64,000 bases of DNA from assembly GCA_027920525.1 (NCBI GenBank), contig CP115858.1:1364001-1428000 (forward strand), given 5' to 3'. The notes beneath the pieces are model-generated. The model ran no database searches and was not told the origin of the DNA. It saw only the letters and a program-made list of their open reading frames with translations. Source of the DNA: Chryseobacterium daecheongense. Its GTDB lineage: Bacteria; Bacteroidota; Bacteroidia; Flavobacteriales; Weeksellaceae. This document shows positions 27,881 to 36,598 of the stretch, one piece after another; the first letter of the stretch is position 1; every line of letters starts with the position of its first letter. A program made the translations under genes and the position numbers.

Positions 27881-27954
27881 GGCCTCGTGGCGCAACTGAA
27901 TAGCGCATCTGATTACGGCTCAGAAGGTTACAGGTTTGAATCCTGTCGAGGTCA
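27881..27954 (+). tRNA. tRNA-Arg (anticodon ACG)
   Basis: 74 nt with a full cloverleaf. Acceptor stem GGCCTCG pairs with CGAGGTC and has one G-U pair; D stem GCGC/GCGC; anticodon stem TCTGA/TCAGA with loop TTACGGC giving ACG; T stem ACAGG/CCTGT with loop TTTGAAT. Discriminator A; CCA is not encoded. A strong terminator follows at once. Its 3' end appears to be the attachment site for the island to the right. Confidence 0.95.
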
Positions 27955-27962
27955 CAACAGCC

Positions 27963-28002
27963 AAATGGCGCCAATTGAAGACAATTGGTGCCATTTTTTT
28001 GT
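27963..28002 (+). terminator. Terminator after tRNA-Arg
   Basis: AAATGGCGCCAATTG (27963-27977) pairs with CAATTGGTGCCATTT (27982-27996) around loop AAGA with one G-T pair, followed by a T run. A near copy of this hairpin and its flanks occurs at 40239-40278. Confidence 0.85.
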
Positions 28003-28022
28003 TTTTTGATTCCAGAATAATC

Positions 28023-28029
28023 TAAATTA
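28023..28029. repeat. Left target-site duplication of the IS (TAAATTA)
   Basis: TAAATTA directly precedes the left inverted repeat at 28030 and recurs at 29057-29063 directly after the right inverted repeat. Confidence 0.85.
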
Positions 28030-29056
28030 ACGTGAGTTCGGGATAATAATAAATAAATTCATGATACAAAAAGCAGAAAAATTAGCATATTTAAAGTGTT
28101 GAAATTCAAATATTTAACTAAAATTTCTGCTATGATTTCTGATGAAAAAATTACAACTATTTATTACATTGTTGATGAGTTTTTTAAAGAATTTGATAAC
28201 GTTCTCAAAGATTATGCTCTGAAAGATCCAAAAATTAAGATCCGATACCGAAAATCTGCCATGTCTCAAAGTGAAGTAATGACTATTATGATCCTGTTTC
28301 ATTACGGTGCATTCAAAAACCTCAAGCACTTTTACCAGGGTTACGTGCAAAGACATATGAAGAAAGAATTCCCCGTAACAGTTTCCTACAATCGTTTTGT
28401 AGAACTCCAAAAGAAAGTGAATGTTCCCATGGCTGTTTTTGTGAAAATGAGGTGTCTGGGAAAATGTACAGGTATTTCTTTTATCGACTCAACACCAATC
28501 AGAGCTTGCCATATTAAAAGAGAAAAACAACACAAAACCTTTAAAAACATTGCCCAAAAAGGACAATGTTCTCTGGGTTGGTTTTATGGATTTAAACTTC
28601 ATTTGATTATTAATGACAAAGGAGAAGTTTTAGATTTTATCCTAACAACAGGAAATGTAGATGATCGAGAACCACTGAAAAGTATGGATTTGCATAAATG
28701 GATTTTTGGAAAATTATTTGGTGACAAAGGTTATATTGGGAAGGATCTATTTGAACAGCTTTTTATTGATGGTGTTCATCTCATCACAAAAATAAAGAAG
28801 AATATGAAAAATTCATTGATGCTTTTACAAGACAAAATTATGCTCAGAAAAAGAGCTTTGATAGAGTCTGTAAACGATGAACTCAAGAATATTTGTCAAA
28901 TAGAGCATACCCGTCACAGAAGTTTTGACAACTTTGTTCTGAATATTTTATCGGCTTTAGCTGCTTATTCATTCTTTGATAAAAAACCATCAATTAACAC
29001 CAATGAAGACATTATTGATGAAGATAGATTAATTGCTGCTTAAATCGAACTCACGT
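28030..29056 (+). mobile_element. Complete IS982-family insertion sequence
   Basis: A 1027-bp element bounded by inverted repeats ACGTGAGTTCG (28030-28040) and CGAACTCACGT (29046-29056), flanked by a 7-bp direct repeat TAAATTA. One transposase gene fills it. The ends, the uninterrupted gene and the intact duplication point to a recent insertion. It interrupts the short spacer between the tRNA-Arg terminator and a right-end-like repeat. Confidence 0.9.
28132..29043 (+). CDS. IS982-family transposase
   Basis: 303 residues from ATG 28132; the longer frame from 28096 uses a non-ATG start. The DDE domain shows GISFIDSTPIRACHIKRE (first Asp), FGDKGYIGKDLFEQLF (second Asp) and LKNICQIEHTRHRSFDNFVL with the Glu shortly before. 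These are the marks of IS982 transposases. The frame is complete, so the enzyme is likely active. Confidence 0.92.
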   Translation: MISDEKITTIYYIVDEFFKEFDNVLKDYALKDPKIKIRYRKSAMSQSEVMTIMILFHYGAFKNLKHFYQGYVQRHMKKEFPVTVSYNRFVELQKKVNVPMAVFVKMRCLGKCTGISFIDSTPIRACHIKREKQHKTFKNIAQKGQCSLGWFYGFKLHLIINDKGEVLDFILTTGNVDDREPLKSMDLHKWIFGKLFGDKGYIGKDLFEQLFIDGVHLITKIKKNMKNSLMLLQDKIMLRKRALIESVNDELKNICQIEHTRHRSFDNFVLNILSALAAYSFFDKKPSINTNEDIIDEDRLIAA

Positions 29057-29063
29057 TAAATTA
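29057..29063. repeat. Right target-site duplication of the IS (TAAATTA)
   Basis: Exact copy of 28023-28029 directly after the right inverted repeat of the IS982-family element. Confidence 0.85.
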
Positions 29064-29068
29064 ACATT

Positions 29069-29104
29069 TCATCAATAAAAATGGTTGAAGATACGCTCGT
29101 CGAG
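29069..29104 (+). repeat. Island right-end-like repeat, copy 1
   Basis: The stretch shares TCATnnATAAAA and TTGAAGATACGCTC with copies at 40191 and 45485. It ends GTCGAG, like the tRNA-Arg 3' end. A hairpin follows at 29117-29152. Interpreted as the right junction of an eroded integrated element next to the tRNA. Confidence 0.65.
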
Positions 29105-29116
29105 TTAACAAATAGA

Positions 29117-29152
29117 CAAATAGCACCAAATAGTTGCATTGGGCGCTATTTG
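29117..29152 (+). terminator. Hairpin after repeat copy 1
   Basis: CAAATAGC(A)CC at 29117-29127 pairs with GG(C)GCTATTTG at 29142-29152. The T tract behind is weak. It holds the same position relative to the repeat as the hairpins at 40239 and 45528. Confidence 0.5.
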
Positions 29153-29168
29153 TATTGCTTTCGACGTT

Positions 29169-29355
29169 TTATTTCTTCACTTCAGCAATCGCATTTTTAA
29201 TCGCGCCACCTGCGACTTCAAAGAAAGACGGACCTGCCAAAAGATATACTTTTTTTAATTTTTTAGTTTTGGAAAGATTATGCTCTCTTAAATAAATCTC
29301 ATAACAGCTTGCTAAAACAATTTCTTTCACTGGCTTGCCAAGAAAAAAGATTAAC
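29169..29355 (-). pseudogene. C-terminal remnant of an unknown protein
   Basis: An open frame of about 61 residues has no start codon and follows a stop at 29356-29358. It reads LGKPVKEIVLASCYEIYLRE, then KKVYLLAGPSFFEVAGGAIK, and ends EVKK. The regular amino acid usage suggests a real protein end that lost its front part. Family not recognised. Confidence 0.45.
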
Positions 29356-29597
29356 TAACTACTTTTAGACAATTAATCATACGGCCGATTCTAAGCTGAG
29401 ATAAATAACTCAGGTTAAGATATTTATCCTAAAAGTGTTACATCATAGATTCATCACTATTTAAGCGTTTGAAATCGTACTAAGGTTCTTATATTTCTTT
29501 GCCAGTGGTTTATGTAGTCTATTATATTGCTTTATAAATCAGTGCTTTTGCCGAATAATAGTTCTACAATCCTATTTATAGAAGGACAATTTCTTGA
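29356..29597. other. Non-coding stretch
   Basis: About 240 bp between the remnant and the LytTR regulator gene. No gene, hairpin or repeat was recognised. Confidence 0.4.
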
Positions 29598-30356
29598 TCA
29601 GTAACCGATCCAAGCTTTAAATTGTGCAGATTTTTCTCGACTTATGATAATTGCTTCATCGCTTTTTTTTAGTTTTACTTTAAGCTTACCCTTGAAATAA
29701 TTATTGACCTGTAAAATAGAATTAATATGTATAATATACTGCCTGTTGGCTCTGAAAAATAATTTGGGATCAAGTTGCTGTTCAAGTTCTTCCAAGGTTT
29801 CCGGAATTACTTCCTCCTCATCATTAGCCAGCCTGGCTTTCGTCATTTTAAATTCTGAATAGAAGTACATCATATCATCCACCAGTACAGTCTTATAACT
29901 ATCTCTATACGATATCAAAAAACGATTCCTGTAGCCTTTTGGCTTCAGAGAAGTTAAAAGAGTTTCCATTAATGTACGATCAATGTTTACAATCGTCTTT
30001 GCTTCGAGTTTTTCTATAGCCATATGCAACTCATCCAGCTCGATAGGCTTCAAGAGATAAAAAACACTGTTATACCTGAATGCTTTGACTGCATATTCGT
30101 CATATGCAGTGGTAAAGATAACAGGACAAAGCACTTCTGCTTTTTCAAAAATTTCAAAACTTAATCCATCAGATAGCCTGATATCCATCATCACAACATC
30201 GGGCTGCTCATTTTCATTAAACCACTCAACACTTTCCGCAACGCTTTCAATAACAGCTACTATTTCTGCATTTGGTCGTACTTTACCAAGTAAACGAACA
30301 AGTCTTTCTGCATTGGGAATCTCGTCTTCAATAATTAAAATTCTGCTTGTCATCAT
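29598..30356 (-). CDS. LytTR-type response regulator
   Basis: 252 residues (251 if the second ATG is used). Residues 5-120 form a receiver domain: ILIIEDEIPNAERLVRLLG (acidic pocket ED), PDVVMMDIRLSDGLSFEIFE (phospho-Asp in MMD) and VFYLLKPIELDEL (conserved Lys). Residues about 150-250 form a LytTR DNA-binding domain, with KLFFRANRQYIIHINSILQV typical of it. The start overlaps the kinase stop by 4 bp (ATGA), so the pair is translationally coupled. Targets unknown. Confidence 0.92.
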   Translation of the reverse strand: MMTSRILIIEDEIPNAERLVRLLGKVRPNAEIVAVIESVAESVEWFNENEQPDVVMMDIRLSDGLSFEIFEKAEVLCPVIFTTAYDEYAVKAFRYNSVFYLLKPIELDELHMAIEKLEAKTIVNIDRTLMETLLTSLKPKGYRNRFLISYRDSYKTVLVDDMMYFYSEFKMTKARLANDEEEVIPETLEELEQQLDPKLFFRANRQYIIHINSILQVNNYFKGKLKVKLKKSDEAIIISREKSAQFKAWIGY

Positions 30357-31444
30357 AGTTTAAGAAGGGGTATGGTTACTTTGAAACAATTGTTGGCTTT
30401 ACTGATCTCAACCGGCCTGTCCGACAGCAATTGATACCTACGTTTTATATTGGTTAATCCTATGCCAAAAGAATCTTGCACCTTTGCAATTGGTAGCATA
30501 TTATTTTCAACTGTCAATGTTTGTGTATTATCAGTGCTGATGCGTACGATCAGTGGTTCTTTTCGACTCGTTTTATTGTGCTTTAATGCATTTTCAACAA
30601 GCAGCTGCAGGGTAAGAGGTGGCATATAAAGACTTTTTGATAACTCATCTGCAGAGATATGAAACTGTACCCCATTAGAGAATCGGTGCTCAATAAGAAA
30701 TTGGTAAGACTCTAAAAATTTAAGCTCCTGTTCCAGCGTAATAATATCTTTTTTAGCATTTACAAGAAGGTACCGGTATATACGGGAAAAGTTTTCAGCA
30801 TATGCATATCCCAGCATTTGGTCTTTGAGGATGGTCTCAGACAATACACTCAGATTATTGAATACAAAATGTGAATCTATCTGAAGTTTTAATGACTGTA
30901 ATTCAGCATCCAATGCCAATTGCTTAAGCTCTGAAGCCTTTAATGCCTCGTTTTTCCAATTTGATATGAGATAATTGCCAATATGAATTCCTACGATAAA
31001 TAGTGCAATAATAGTACTGACAACCAGCCACTGGATCATCCCTCTTGCTTCTTCTACGGATCCTCCCGGACCAAATCCAAAAGTCAGAGGTTTTCCATTC
31101 ATCCTCGATTTGAAAAAGTTGATAATCAGCTGTACCGCCAAGATTACAAAAAGGTTCAGAAATATTTCAATCGTAAAACGCTTTCCCGGATAATTGGTCC
31201 AGGGAATACTTTGGTTAAACCTGTTGCTGATGAGAATGCTCACTTCTGATACAATAAAGCAAAAAATAAAAGACGTTGCAAGATCCCGGCTTACTTTCGT
31301 CCAATCCCTTTTAAAAAAATTGCCCCAGTAAGGAGAGAACGGATCGATGATGAATGAAATGAGATACATCATTAAAAATGCAAAACAAACAATCAGGATT
31401 CGTTTCCAGCGGTTATTCAAAAATGCATTTTGTTCTTTCTTCAT
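30353..31444 (-). CDS. LytS/YehU-type sensor histidine kinase
   Basis: 363 residues with about four transmembrane segments in the first 160. The His_kinase domain has LKLQIDSHFVFNNLSVLSET (phospho-His in DSHF) and, in the ATPase part, LQLLVENALKHNKTSRKEPL and FGIGLTNIKRRYQLL. It signals to the LytTR regulator whose start overlaps its stop. The short N-terminal membrane unit has no known sensor domain. Confidence 0.9.
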   Translation of the reverse strand: MKKEQNAFLNNRWKRILIVCFAFLMMYLISFIIDPFSPYWGNFFKRDWTKVSRDLATSFIFCFIVSEVSILISNRFNQSIPWTNYPGKRFTIEIFLNLFVILAVQLIINFFKSRMNGKPLTFGFGPGGSVEEARGMIQWLVVSTIIALFIVGIHIGNYLISNWKNEALKASELKQLALDAELQSLKLQIDSHFVFNNLSVLSETILKDQMLGYAYAENFSRIYRYLLVNAKKDIITLEQELKFLESYQFLIEHRFSNGVQFHISADELSKSLYMPPLTLQLLVENALKHNKTSRKEPLIVRISTDNTQTLTVENNMLPIAKVQDSFGIGLTNIKRRYQLLSDRPVEISKANNCFKVTIPLLKL

Positions 31445-31561
31445 AAAATAGATCTCACTCGGTATGATCGAATTATATTATTAAAATTCATTATTAATTA
31501 AAAAATGAGAATTTAAATATACAAAGACTTTTACACCGATAGCATTTTGCCCTTCTTAAGT

Positions 31562-32152
31562 TTATTGGTCAGAACAGATTTCATCAGATTTATTAGTTGG
31601 CTTTTTTTGCCCTATCATTGATTGCAAAATGTTGTCTTTGTAAATAAATCCGTGAATCAAGGCCGCAGAAAGATGCCCAACTATCATAAAGAAAAACGCC
31701 CAAGCCATTATCCGGTGCGAATCGTGCAGCCAGGCATAGGAAGTTGGGTTTTGTTCTAATATTGCGGGAAGATGAAAACCCGGGTAAAGTCTTACAGGAA
31801 AGCCACCGGCTGAAAGCTGTGCCCAGCCGGAAATTGGCAGTGCAAACATCAGTGCATAAAATATCCAATGCAGTATCGTAGCCATATATTTCTGCCAGCC
31901 CGGCATTTCACCGGGAAGCTTTGGAACGGGTCTGGTCAGGCGGTTGATCAAACGGACAATTACCAGCAGCAGTATCGCTACTCCCAACGGTATATGCAAA
32001 TCCAGCAGCCACGGCCTTAATGTCAATGATGTCATCATTCCAACTCCAACGAATAACATGGTCAATATCATTGCGGCCATCAGCCAGTGTAGGATTTGCG
32101 CCGTACTATTAAAAGATGAAAGAGGCATTTGAGTCAGCTTTTTATTATTCAT
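31562..32152 (-). CDS. Cytochrome b561-type membrane protein
   Basis: 196 residues with four main transmembrane helices. Haem-ligand histidines are seen in AQILHWLMAAMILTMLFV, LLDLHIPLGVAILLL, TILHWIFYALMFALPISGW and DSHRIMAWAFFFMIVGHLSA. This is the prokaryotic cytochrome b561 pattern. It starts 2 bp after the catalase-like gene and is therefore co-transcribed with it. It may pass electrons from the quinone pool to that periplasmic haem protein (inference). Confidence 0.88.
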   Translation of the reverse strand: MNNKKLTQMPLSSFNSTAQILHWLMAAMILTMLFVGVGMMTSLTLRPWLLDLHIPLGVAILLLVIVRLINRLTRPVPKLPGEMPGWQKYMATILHWIFYALMFALPISGWAQLSAGGFPVRLYPGFHLPAILEQNPTSYAWLHDSHRIMAWAFFFMIVGHLSAALIHGFIYKDNILQSMIGQKKPTNKSDEICSDQ

Positions 32153-32154
32153 CG

Positions 32155-33255
32155 TTATTTGTTTTGAGAGTTGTCTTTTTTAGGTTTTCCTACAGCATCA
32201 GTCGCTTTGCCATAACCGATTTCTCTTACCCTGTCATTATACGAATGGGAATATATACCTGCCCTTGCTGCTAAAACAGGATCATCAGACAACGCAATTC
32301 CCTTCGGCACAAGCGTTGGATCAAAGTTGATATCCCTGCATCCACCTTCTGCCTGGTCAAAAACACGGTTAACTTCCAAAGTCCCCGCAATGATTTGTTT
32401 ACGGTTTGCAGGCCATTGTTGGGAAGGGTTGTTGACAGGGTCTCCGGGTTCAGCGATAGTCAATACCAGATCCCAATAAAGAGGAGCTTTTTCGAGTCGC
32501 TTTTTCAATTCATCAAATAAATAGTTTGGGGCAGCCTTTTTTCGCTCTTCTGCGCTCATCGAAACAAAGGGAGCGTGCGGACGCATTGACCAACGAACAG
32601 GATGTTCTTTTCCGCTGGAATCTATTAAAAGAAATGCATTGATAACATAATATTCCGAGCCTGCAAAACTTTTAGTCCAGGGTGCCTTGGCATCATATTC
32701 CATAGACTTTTTTGCTTCTGGGTATTCTTTAAGAAAAGCTGCAACCTTTTCAGGATTAGGTTTTCCTGTTGCAGAATCGGGCTTAAAAGCTTCAATCTGT
32801 TTTAGGAAGCCTACGGCATCACGAGTTGCAAAAAAAGGTTTATTATTCAATTTCATTCGCCACTGTTCGCCATCAGCAGATGTCAGCATCAAAGCCATAC
32901 TTACTGTACGGCTGGAATTATCCGGCGCATGCGGATTGCCGGTACCTAAAGAAAATCGACCAACTGCAGGAACATCTTTCTGTTCAAATACCTGCGCTAC
33001 AGATAATGAGGCAGCATTTCCAGATGCGTGGAAAGTGCCTTCAAAGCAAATACCTTTGCCGTGAGCCCGACGGTATCCTGCGGGAAATGATTCGGGTGTA
33101 TTCTCTAAAAATGTCCTGGTTGTATTACGTTGCCCAATAAGACCTGCAGACCAAGCAAAAGCCGAAACTAGCACAAATGCAATAAGAGCTATACCTGCTA
33201 ATCTGAGTCCCGTTTTTCGTTTCTTGGAATCAGCTAGAAAAAAATATTTTTTCAT
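32155..33255 (-). CDS. Catalase-family peroxidase (SrpA-like), membrane-anchored
   Basis: 366 residues from ATG 33255. A transmembrane signal lies at residues 18-40 (LRLAGIALIAFVLVSAFAWS). The catalase core has the distal His in GYRRAHGKGICFEGTF and the segment FSLGTGNPHAPDNSSRTVSM. The likely proximal-haem region near the C-terminus reads LAARAGIYSHSYNDR with a Tyr. At under 370 residues it belongs to the small catalase-related peroxidases. It is followed after 2 bp by cytochrome b561, a frequent partner of this group. A non-ATG start 15 bp upstream is less likely. Confidence 0.88.
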   Translation of the reverse strand: MKKYFFLADSKKRKTGLRLAGIALIAFVLVSAFAWSAGLIGQRNTTRTFLENTPESFPAGYRRAHGKGICFEGTFHASGNAASLSVAQVFEQKDVPAVGRFSLGTGNPHAPDNSSRTVSMALMLTSADGEQWRMKLNNKPFFATRDAVGFLKQIEAFKPDSATGKPNPEKVAAFLKEYPEAKKSMEYDAKAPWTKSFAGSEYYVINAFLLIDSSGKEHPVRWSMRPHAPFVSMSAEERKKAAPNYLFDELKKRLEKAPLYWDLVLTIAEPGDPVNNPSQQWPANRKQIIAGTLEVNRVFDQAEGGCRDINFDPTLVPKGIALSDDPVLAARAGIYSHSYNDRVREIGYGKATDAVGKPKKDNSQNK

Positions 33256-33270
33256 AATATTCTGGTTCAA

Positions 33271-33803
33271 TTATTTATATTTATTAATACAAAGAAATGA
33301 ACGAGAATCCGACACCTGACTTTTATCTTTACCGAAACGGAATAATTGCCTGCTGAAATGGACTTTGGAACAACTGAAATTTAAAACTAATTTCAATCCT
33401 GATTGTCTTAAAGCTTTACGAAACTATCAATTTTGTTTAAAAAAGATTACGTTTAAAGACTTTGAGATAAGTATATTGCGACTCCCGATTTAGCACTTTC
33501 ATTGGTCAAATCATAACTAAAACTATAATCGTGGTTGTAAAACTTTAATCCATTATAGTCGATTGCAATTTTTTTTGCTTCATATGGAAAGTACCATGCC
33601 GAATTTGCACAGCTAAAAACAGACTTATTAGTTTCATTTTTTAATTGATGTATAAAATTAAATATCATTTAAGACGTTCAGAATATTATCAATATCTACT
33701 CTTAACTGGTTTGAACATTTTCCTAGGATGTCACTTAAGGAGAAGACTATGTAAGGAGACAACCATTTATTTGTTGTCTCTTTTTTATAGACATAACAAC
33801 AAT
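33271..33803. other. Intergenic region with no clear gene
   Basis: About 530 bp between the peroxidase gene and the MFS remnant. A 71-codon minus-strand frame at 33453-33668 (ending AIYLSQSL) has no recognisable domain and no convincing ribosome site; it may be a remnant. No repeat or RNA was seen. Confidence 0.4.
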
Positions 33804-33939
33804 GATGCAAGTGCCCTAAATAAGTTAGCAAAGGCACCATTGCAAGGTTGGCAACCGTTAACGCGGTAAACATTATCGAAATGTTTCTTGCTTCCTTTCT
33901 TGGTAGGATCATCTGAGTAGCTACTACATTACTCACTCT
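33804..33939 (-). pseudogene. Remnant of an MFS transporter
   Basis: The translation VSNVVATQMILPRKEARNIS followed by IMFTALTVANLAMVPLLTY and LGHL matches the loop 2-3 and helix region of AraJ/YnfM-type MFS permeases. The sequence before and after is unrelated, so only about 45 codons survive. This is decay, not a functional gene. Confidence 0.6.
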
Positions 33940-34046
33940 TTTGATCAAAAATGTGAATAAAAACCGATAGTATATAGTAACAAGCAACTTTTACTATTTC
34001 AAAAAATAACCGTTACCTTTACATCTTCTTTAAAACTAAAATAGTT

Positions 34047-35348
34047 ATGCAAGGCGATACAGCGTACAGAAAGAAAATAATAAGATCCAGCTATGTCAAA
34101 TTAATCGGGATATCTATTATCGTTAGTATTATCTGTTGTCTTATATCTTATACTTTAAAACATTTGACAGGACAGGTACAGGAATACCTATTTGAAGAAA
34201 TTATAGCCACGGAAAACAAATTGTTAATCTTTTTACCAAGTGTAGGCATTACAGCAATCTATTTCCTACGTAAATATTTCTTTCAGAACAGAAAAAATAA
34301 AGGAATTAAAGAAATATATACAACCCTGGAAACAAGAAAGGATCATCTTCCTTATTTTAAAATACCTTCTCATTGCATTAATGGCTTTTTAACAGTGATT
34401 TTTGGAGGATCTACAGGAGTCGAAGTATCAACAGTAGTTGCCACCGCAACAGTTGGTAATCAGGCATACAAACATTTGCATAGTGCTTGGGCCTACAAGA
34501 CGGAACTGATATGTGCAGGTATTATAGCGGGTGTAACAGTACTCTTTGGAAGTGCGCTGGGCGGTTTTCTATTTGCATTTGAAGTTATTGCACGTAAATA
34601 CAATAAAACCTTACTGATCAGTGGAATAAGTTCGATGATTATAGCTCATCTATTTGTGCATTTTTATGACTCAAACCCATTATTTACATTTAAGGTACAG
34701 GACTGGCGGTGGCAATCCATACCTTTTGCTGTGATACTAAGTTTAATCGGAGGTATATTTGCCCTTTATTTTACAAAAATTGTCATCTACGCAAAAACAT
34801 TTTTTGGTGGGATTAACAACAATTTCATCCGCGTAAATTTAGGTGCCATAACTGTTGGGGTATTTATCTTTTTTCTTCCGGCTTTATATGGTGATAGTTA
34901 TCACGGACTTGGTAAAATCCTCGAATGTAGTTCGTACGACATTGTAAATCCCGCATATTTAATTCCTCTGGTTTTGCTCATCTTCATAAAGCCATTGGCG
35001 GCTTCCCTCACTCTCGGCGCAGGCGGTGACGGCGGTGTATTTGCCCCGAGTATTGTTACAGGTGCATTTTTAGGGGTATTTTTTGCCCAATTCTGCAACC
35101 ATTATTTAGGTACCCATCTTGTGGTTATTAACTTTGCGTTATTTGGAGCCGCTGCCATGCTTTCCGCAGCTATTCACGCCCCTCTTACTGCCATGTTTAT
35201 TATTTCCAGTATAGTACCGTCTGGATATCTATTGCTGTTTCCTTTGTTCATCAGTAGTGTTATTGCTAAAGTCCTGGCAAAGAAAATCTATCCTTACAAT
35301 GTGTATACTTACAAAGAATTTTCAAGAATCCCAAAATCAACAAATTGA
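34047..35348 (+). CDS. ClC-family chloride channel or antiporter
   Basis: 433 residues with about ten membrane helices. The anion pathway motifs are GGSTGVEVSTVV (gating Glu in VEV), GSALGGFLFAFEV and GAGGDGGVFAPSIVTGAF. No C-terminal CBS domains are present, so it is the short bacterial type. The Glu in VEV suggests a H+/Cl- exchanger or gated channel. A near-consensus -7 box, TACCTTTA, lies at 34014-34021, 25 bp before the ATG. It stands alone between gene remnants in the island. Confidence 0.92.
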   Translation: MQGDTAYRKKIIRSSYVKLIGISIIVSIICCLISYTLKHLTGQVQEYLFEEIIATENKLLIFLPSVGITAIYFLRKYFFQNRKNKGIKEIYTTLETRKDHLPYFKIPSHCINGFLTVIFGGSTGVEVSTVVATATVGNQAYKHLHSAWAYKTELICAGIIAGVTVLFGSALGGFLFAFEVIARKYNKTLLISGISSMIIAHLFVHFYDSNPLFTFKVQDWRWQSIPFAVILSLIGGIFALYFTKIVIYAKTFFGGINNNFIRVNLGAITVGVFIFFLPALYGDSYHGLGKILECSSYDIVNPAYLIPLVLLIFIKPLAASLTLGAGGDGGVFAPSIVTGAFLGVFFAQFCNHYLGTHLVVINFALFGAAAMLSAAIHAPLTAMFIISSIVPSGYLLLFPLFISSVIAKVLAKKIYPYNVYTYKEFSRIPKSTN

Positions 35349-35786
35349 TTAAAGCAACTTACGATATTTAGATATGACAAATCACAAGAATAAAATCTTC
35401 TTTGTTTGATAATTGATCTAATATTTTTTTAGATAGCAGAACTGACATTTATACAAATATAATCTGATACATTTAAGTGCATCGTCACGTATTTATTTTA
35501 CTACTTAATAAAAAAAGTGCTATCTTTCGATAACTCATTTCTTTATTTAAAATAGTTATAAAATATTTGTAGAAATAACACCTAAATTAAATTTAGATTA
35601 CAACGCATCACATTGTTTCAATAGTAACAAGTTTGGGCATATTTAAACAGATCATTGAAAATATCGATGGATCTTATCAAGCAATACCTCTTTTGTTTTA
35701 ATTTACAAACTGTTTTCAAGATTCCTGATTTTGATCAACCAAGATCATTATTATCCTCCTGCAGTAATAATACGCAAAAACAACAC
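35349..35786. other. Non-coding stretch after ClC gene
   Basis: About 440 A+T-rich bp. No gene, hairpin or repeat was recognised. Confidence 0.4.
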
Positions 35787-36158
35787 CTACGGTATCTCAG
35801 AGCTTTCCATCACATCAGAAACTCCACCGACTGTAGTCAATACCGTCAGCTTAAAATTGATGACTGCTTTTTTCTGCTCAATAACCGCAGACTCGTAGCC
35901 TGTTCTAAGTTGTCTTTTATTCAAAAGTGGCATTGCCAAATTGGCAGCCAACGTTTTTTTAATAGAACCGGGACGATCAAACCAAGTAATGTTCTTATTT
36001 GAATTAACACCTATTGATGGTGACAAACTTATGCTCGGGTACATTGCAGCTTTTGCCAAACCAGTTTTCGCATTTAGACTTACAACATTTAGTTCGGCTG
36101 CTTTTAATTCTGGCCTTTTACTTAATAGATGTGAAGGACTCAGGAAGAAATTTGATTG
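35787..36158 (-). pseudogene. Remnant of a TolC/NodT outer-membrane factor
   Basis: The open part reads SPSHLLSKRPELKAAELNVV, then AKTGLAKAAMYPSISLSPSI, NKRQLRTGYESAVIEQKKAV and NFKLTVLTTVGGVSDV. This is the second repeat of RND-type outer-membrane factors. There is no start, a stop lies just upstream (36159-36161), and the C-terminal hairpin is cut off after about 120 codons. A remnant of a lost efflux operon. Confidence 0.75.
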
Positions 36159-36179
36159 TCAATGATCAATGCTTCAAAA

Positions 36180-36509
36180 TTCTTAGTTCTTTCCAAAGAA
36201 GCTGGATATTCGCGCGACAGTCATTCCACTGACGCTGAATATTCGGAAGACGAAAAAACCAAACTAATCATTGATGGACTGGTAGCAATTGCAGAAAAAT
36301 ATGAAGCTACGTTTGGCCAGATTGCATTTGCATGGACTTTATCCAAGAATGCATTTCCCTTGCTTGGAGCACGAAATATCGATCAATTTGAGCAAAGCAT
36401 CAAAGCTGCTGAAATCAATTTGACAGCAGAAGAATTAGCACATTTAGATGCCTTAAGCTCCATTAGTTTGGGGTATCCACACGATCTGTTGAATACTGTA
36501 CGGGGTTGA
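36180..36509 (+). pseudogene. C-terminal remnant of an aldo/keto reductase
   Basis: The frame reads GYSRDSHSTDAEYSEDEKTK, then IAEKYEATFGQIAFAWTLSK and PLLGARNIDQFEQSIKAAEI, ending DLLNTVRG with a stop. It matches the last 110 residues of aldo/keto reductases including the NADP-binding GARN segment. The barrel start with the catalytic Asp/Tyr/Lys is missing, and the preceding DNA belongs to the opposite-strand TolC remnant. A terminator hairpin follows. Confidence 0.75.
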
Positions 36510-36530
36510 TTAGAATGATCAACCGACTGT

Positions 36531-36573
36531 AAATATGAAAGAAGTAATCTCAAAGGCTACTTCTTTCATATTT
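36531..36573. terminator. Bidirectional terminator
   Basis: AAATATGAAAGAAGTA (36531-36546) pairs with TACTTCTTTCATATTT (36558-36573), a perfect 16-bp stem with an 11-nt loop. It separates the aldo/keto reductase remnant from the convergent HxlR gene. Confidence 0.85.
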
Positions 36574-36598
36574 GCACTTTTAAAATCATTATTTGAAT

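Noticed and set aside
33453..33668. A 71-codon minus-strand frame as a gene
   Set aside because: No ribosome site, no domain and it sits among gene remnants; it may be decay of an older gene.
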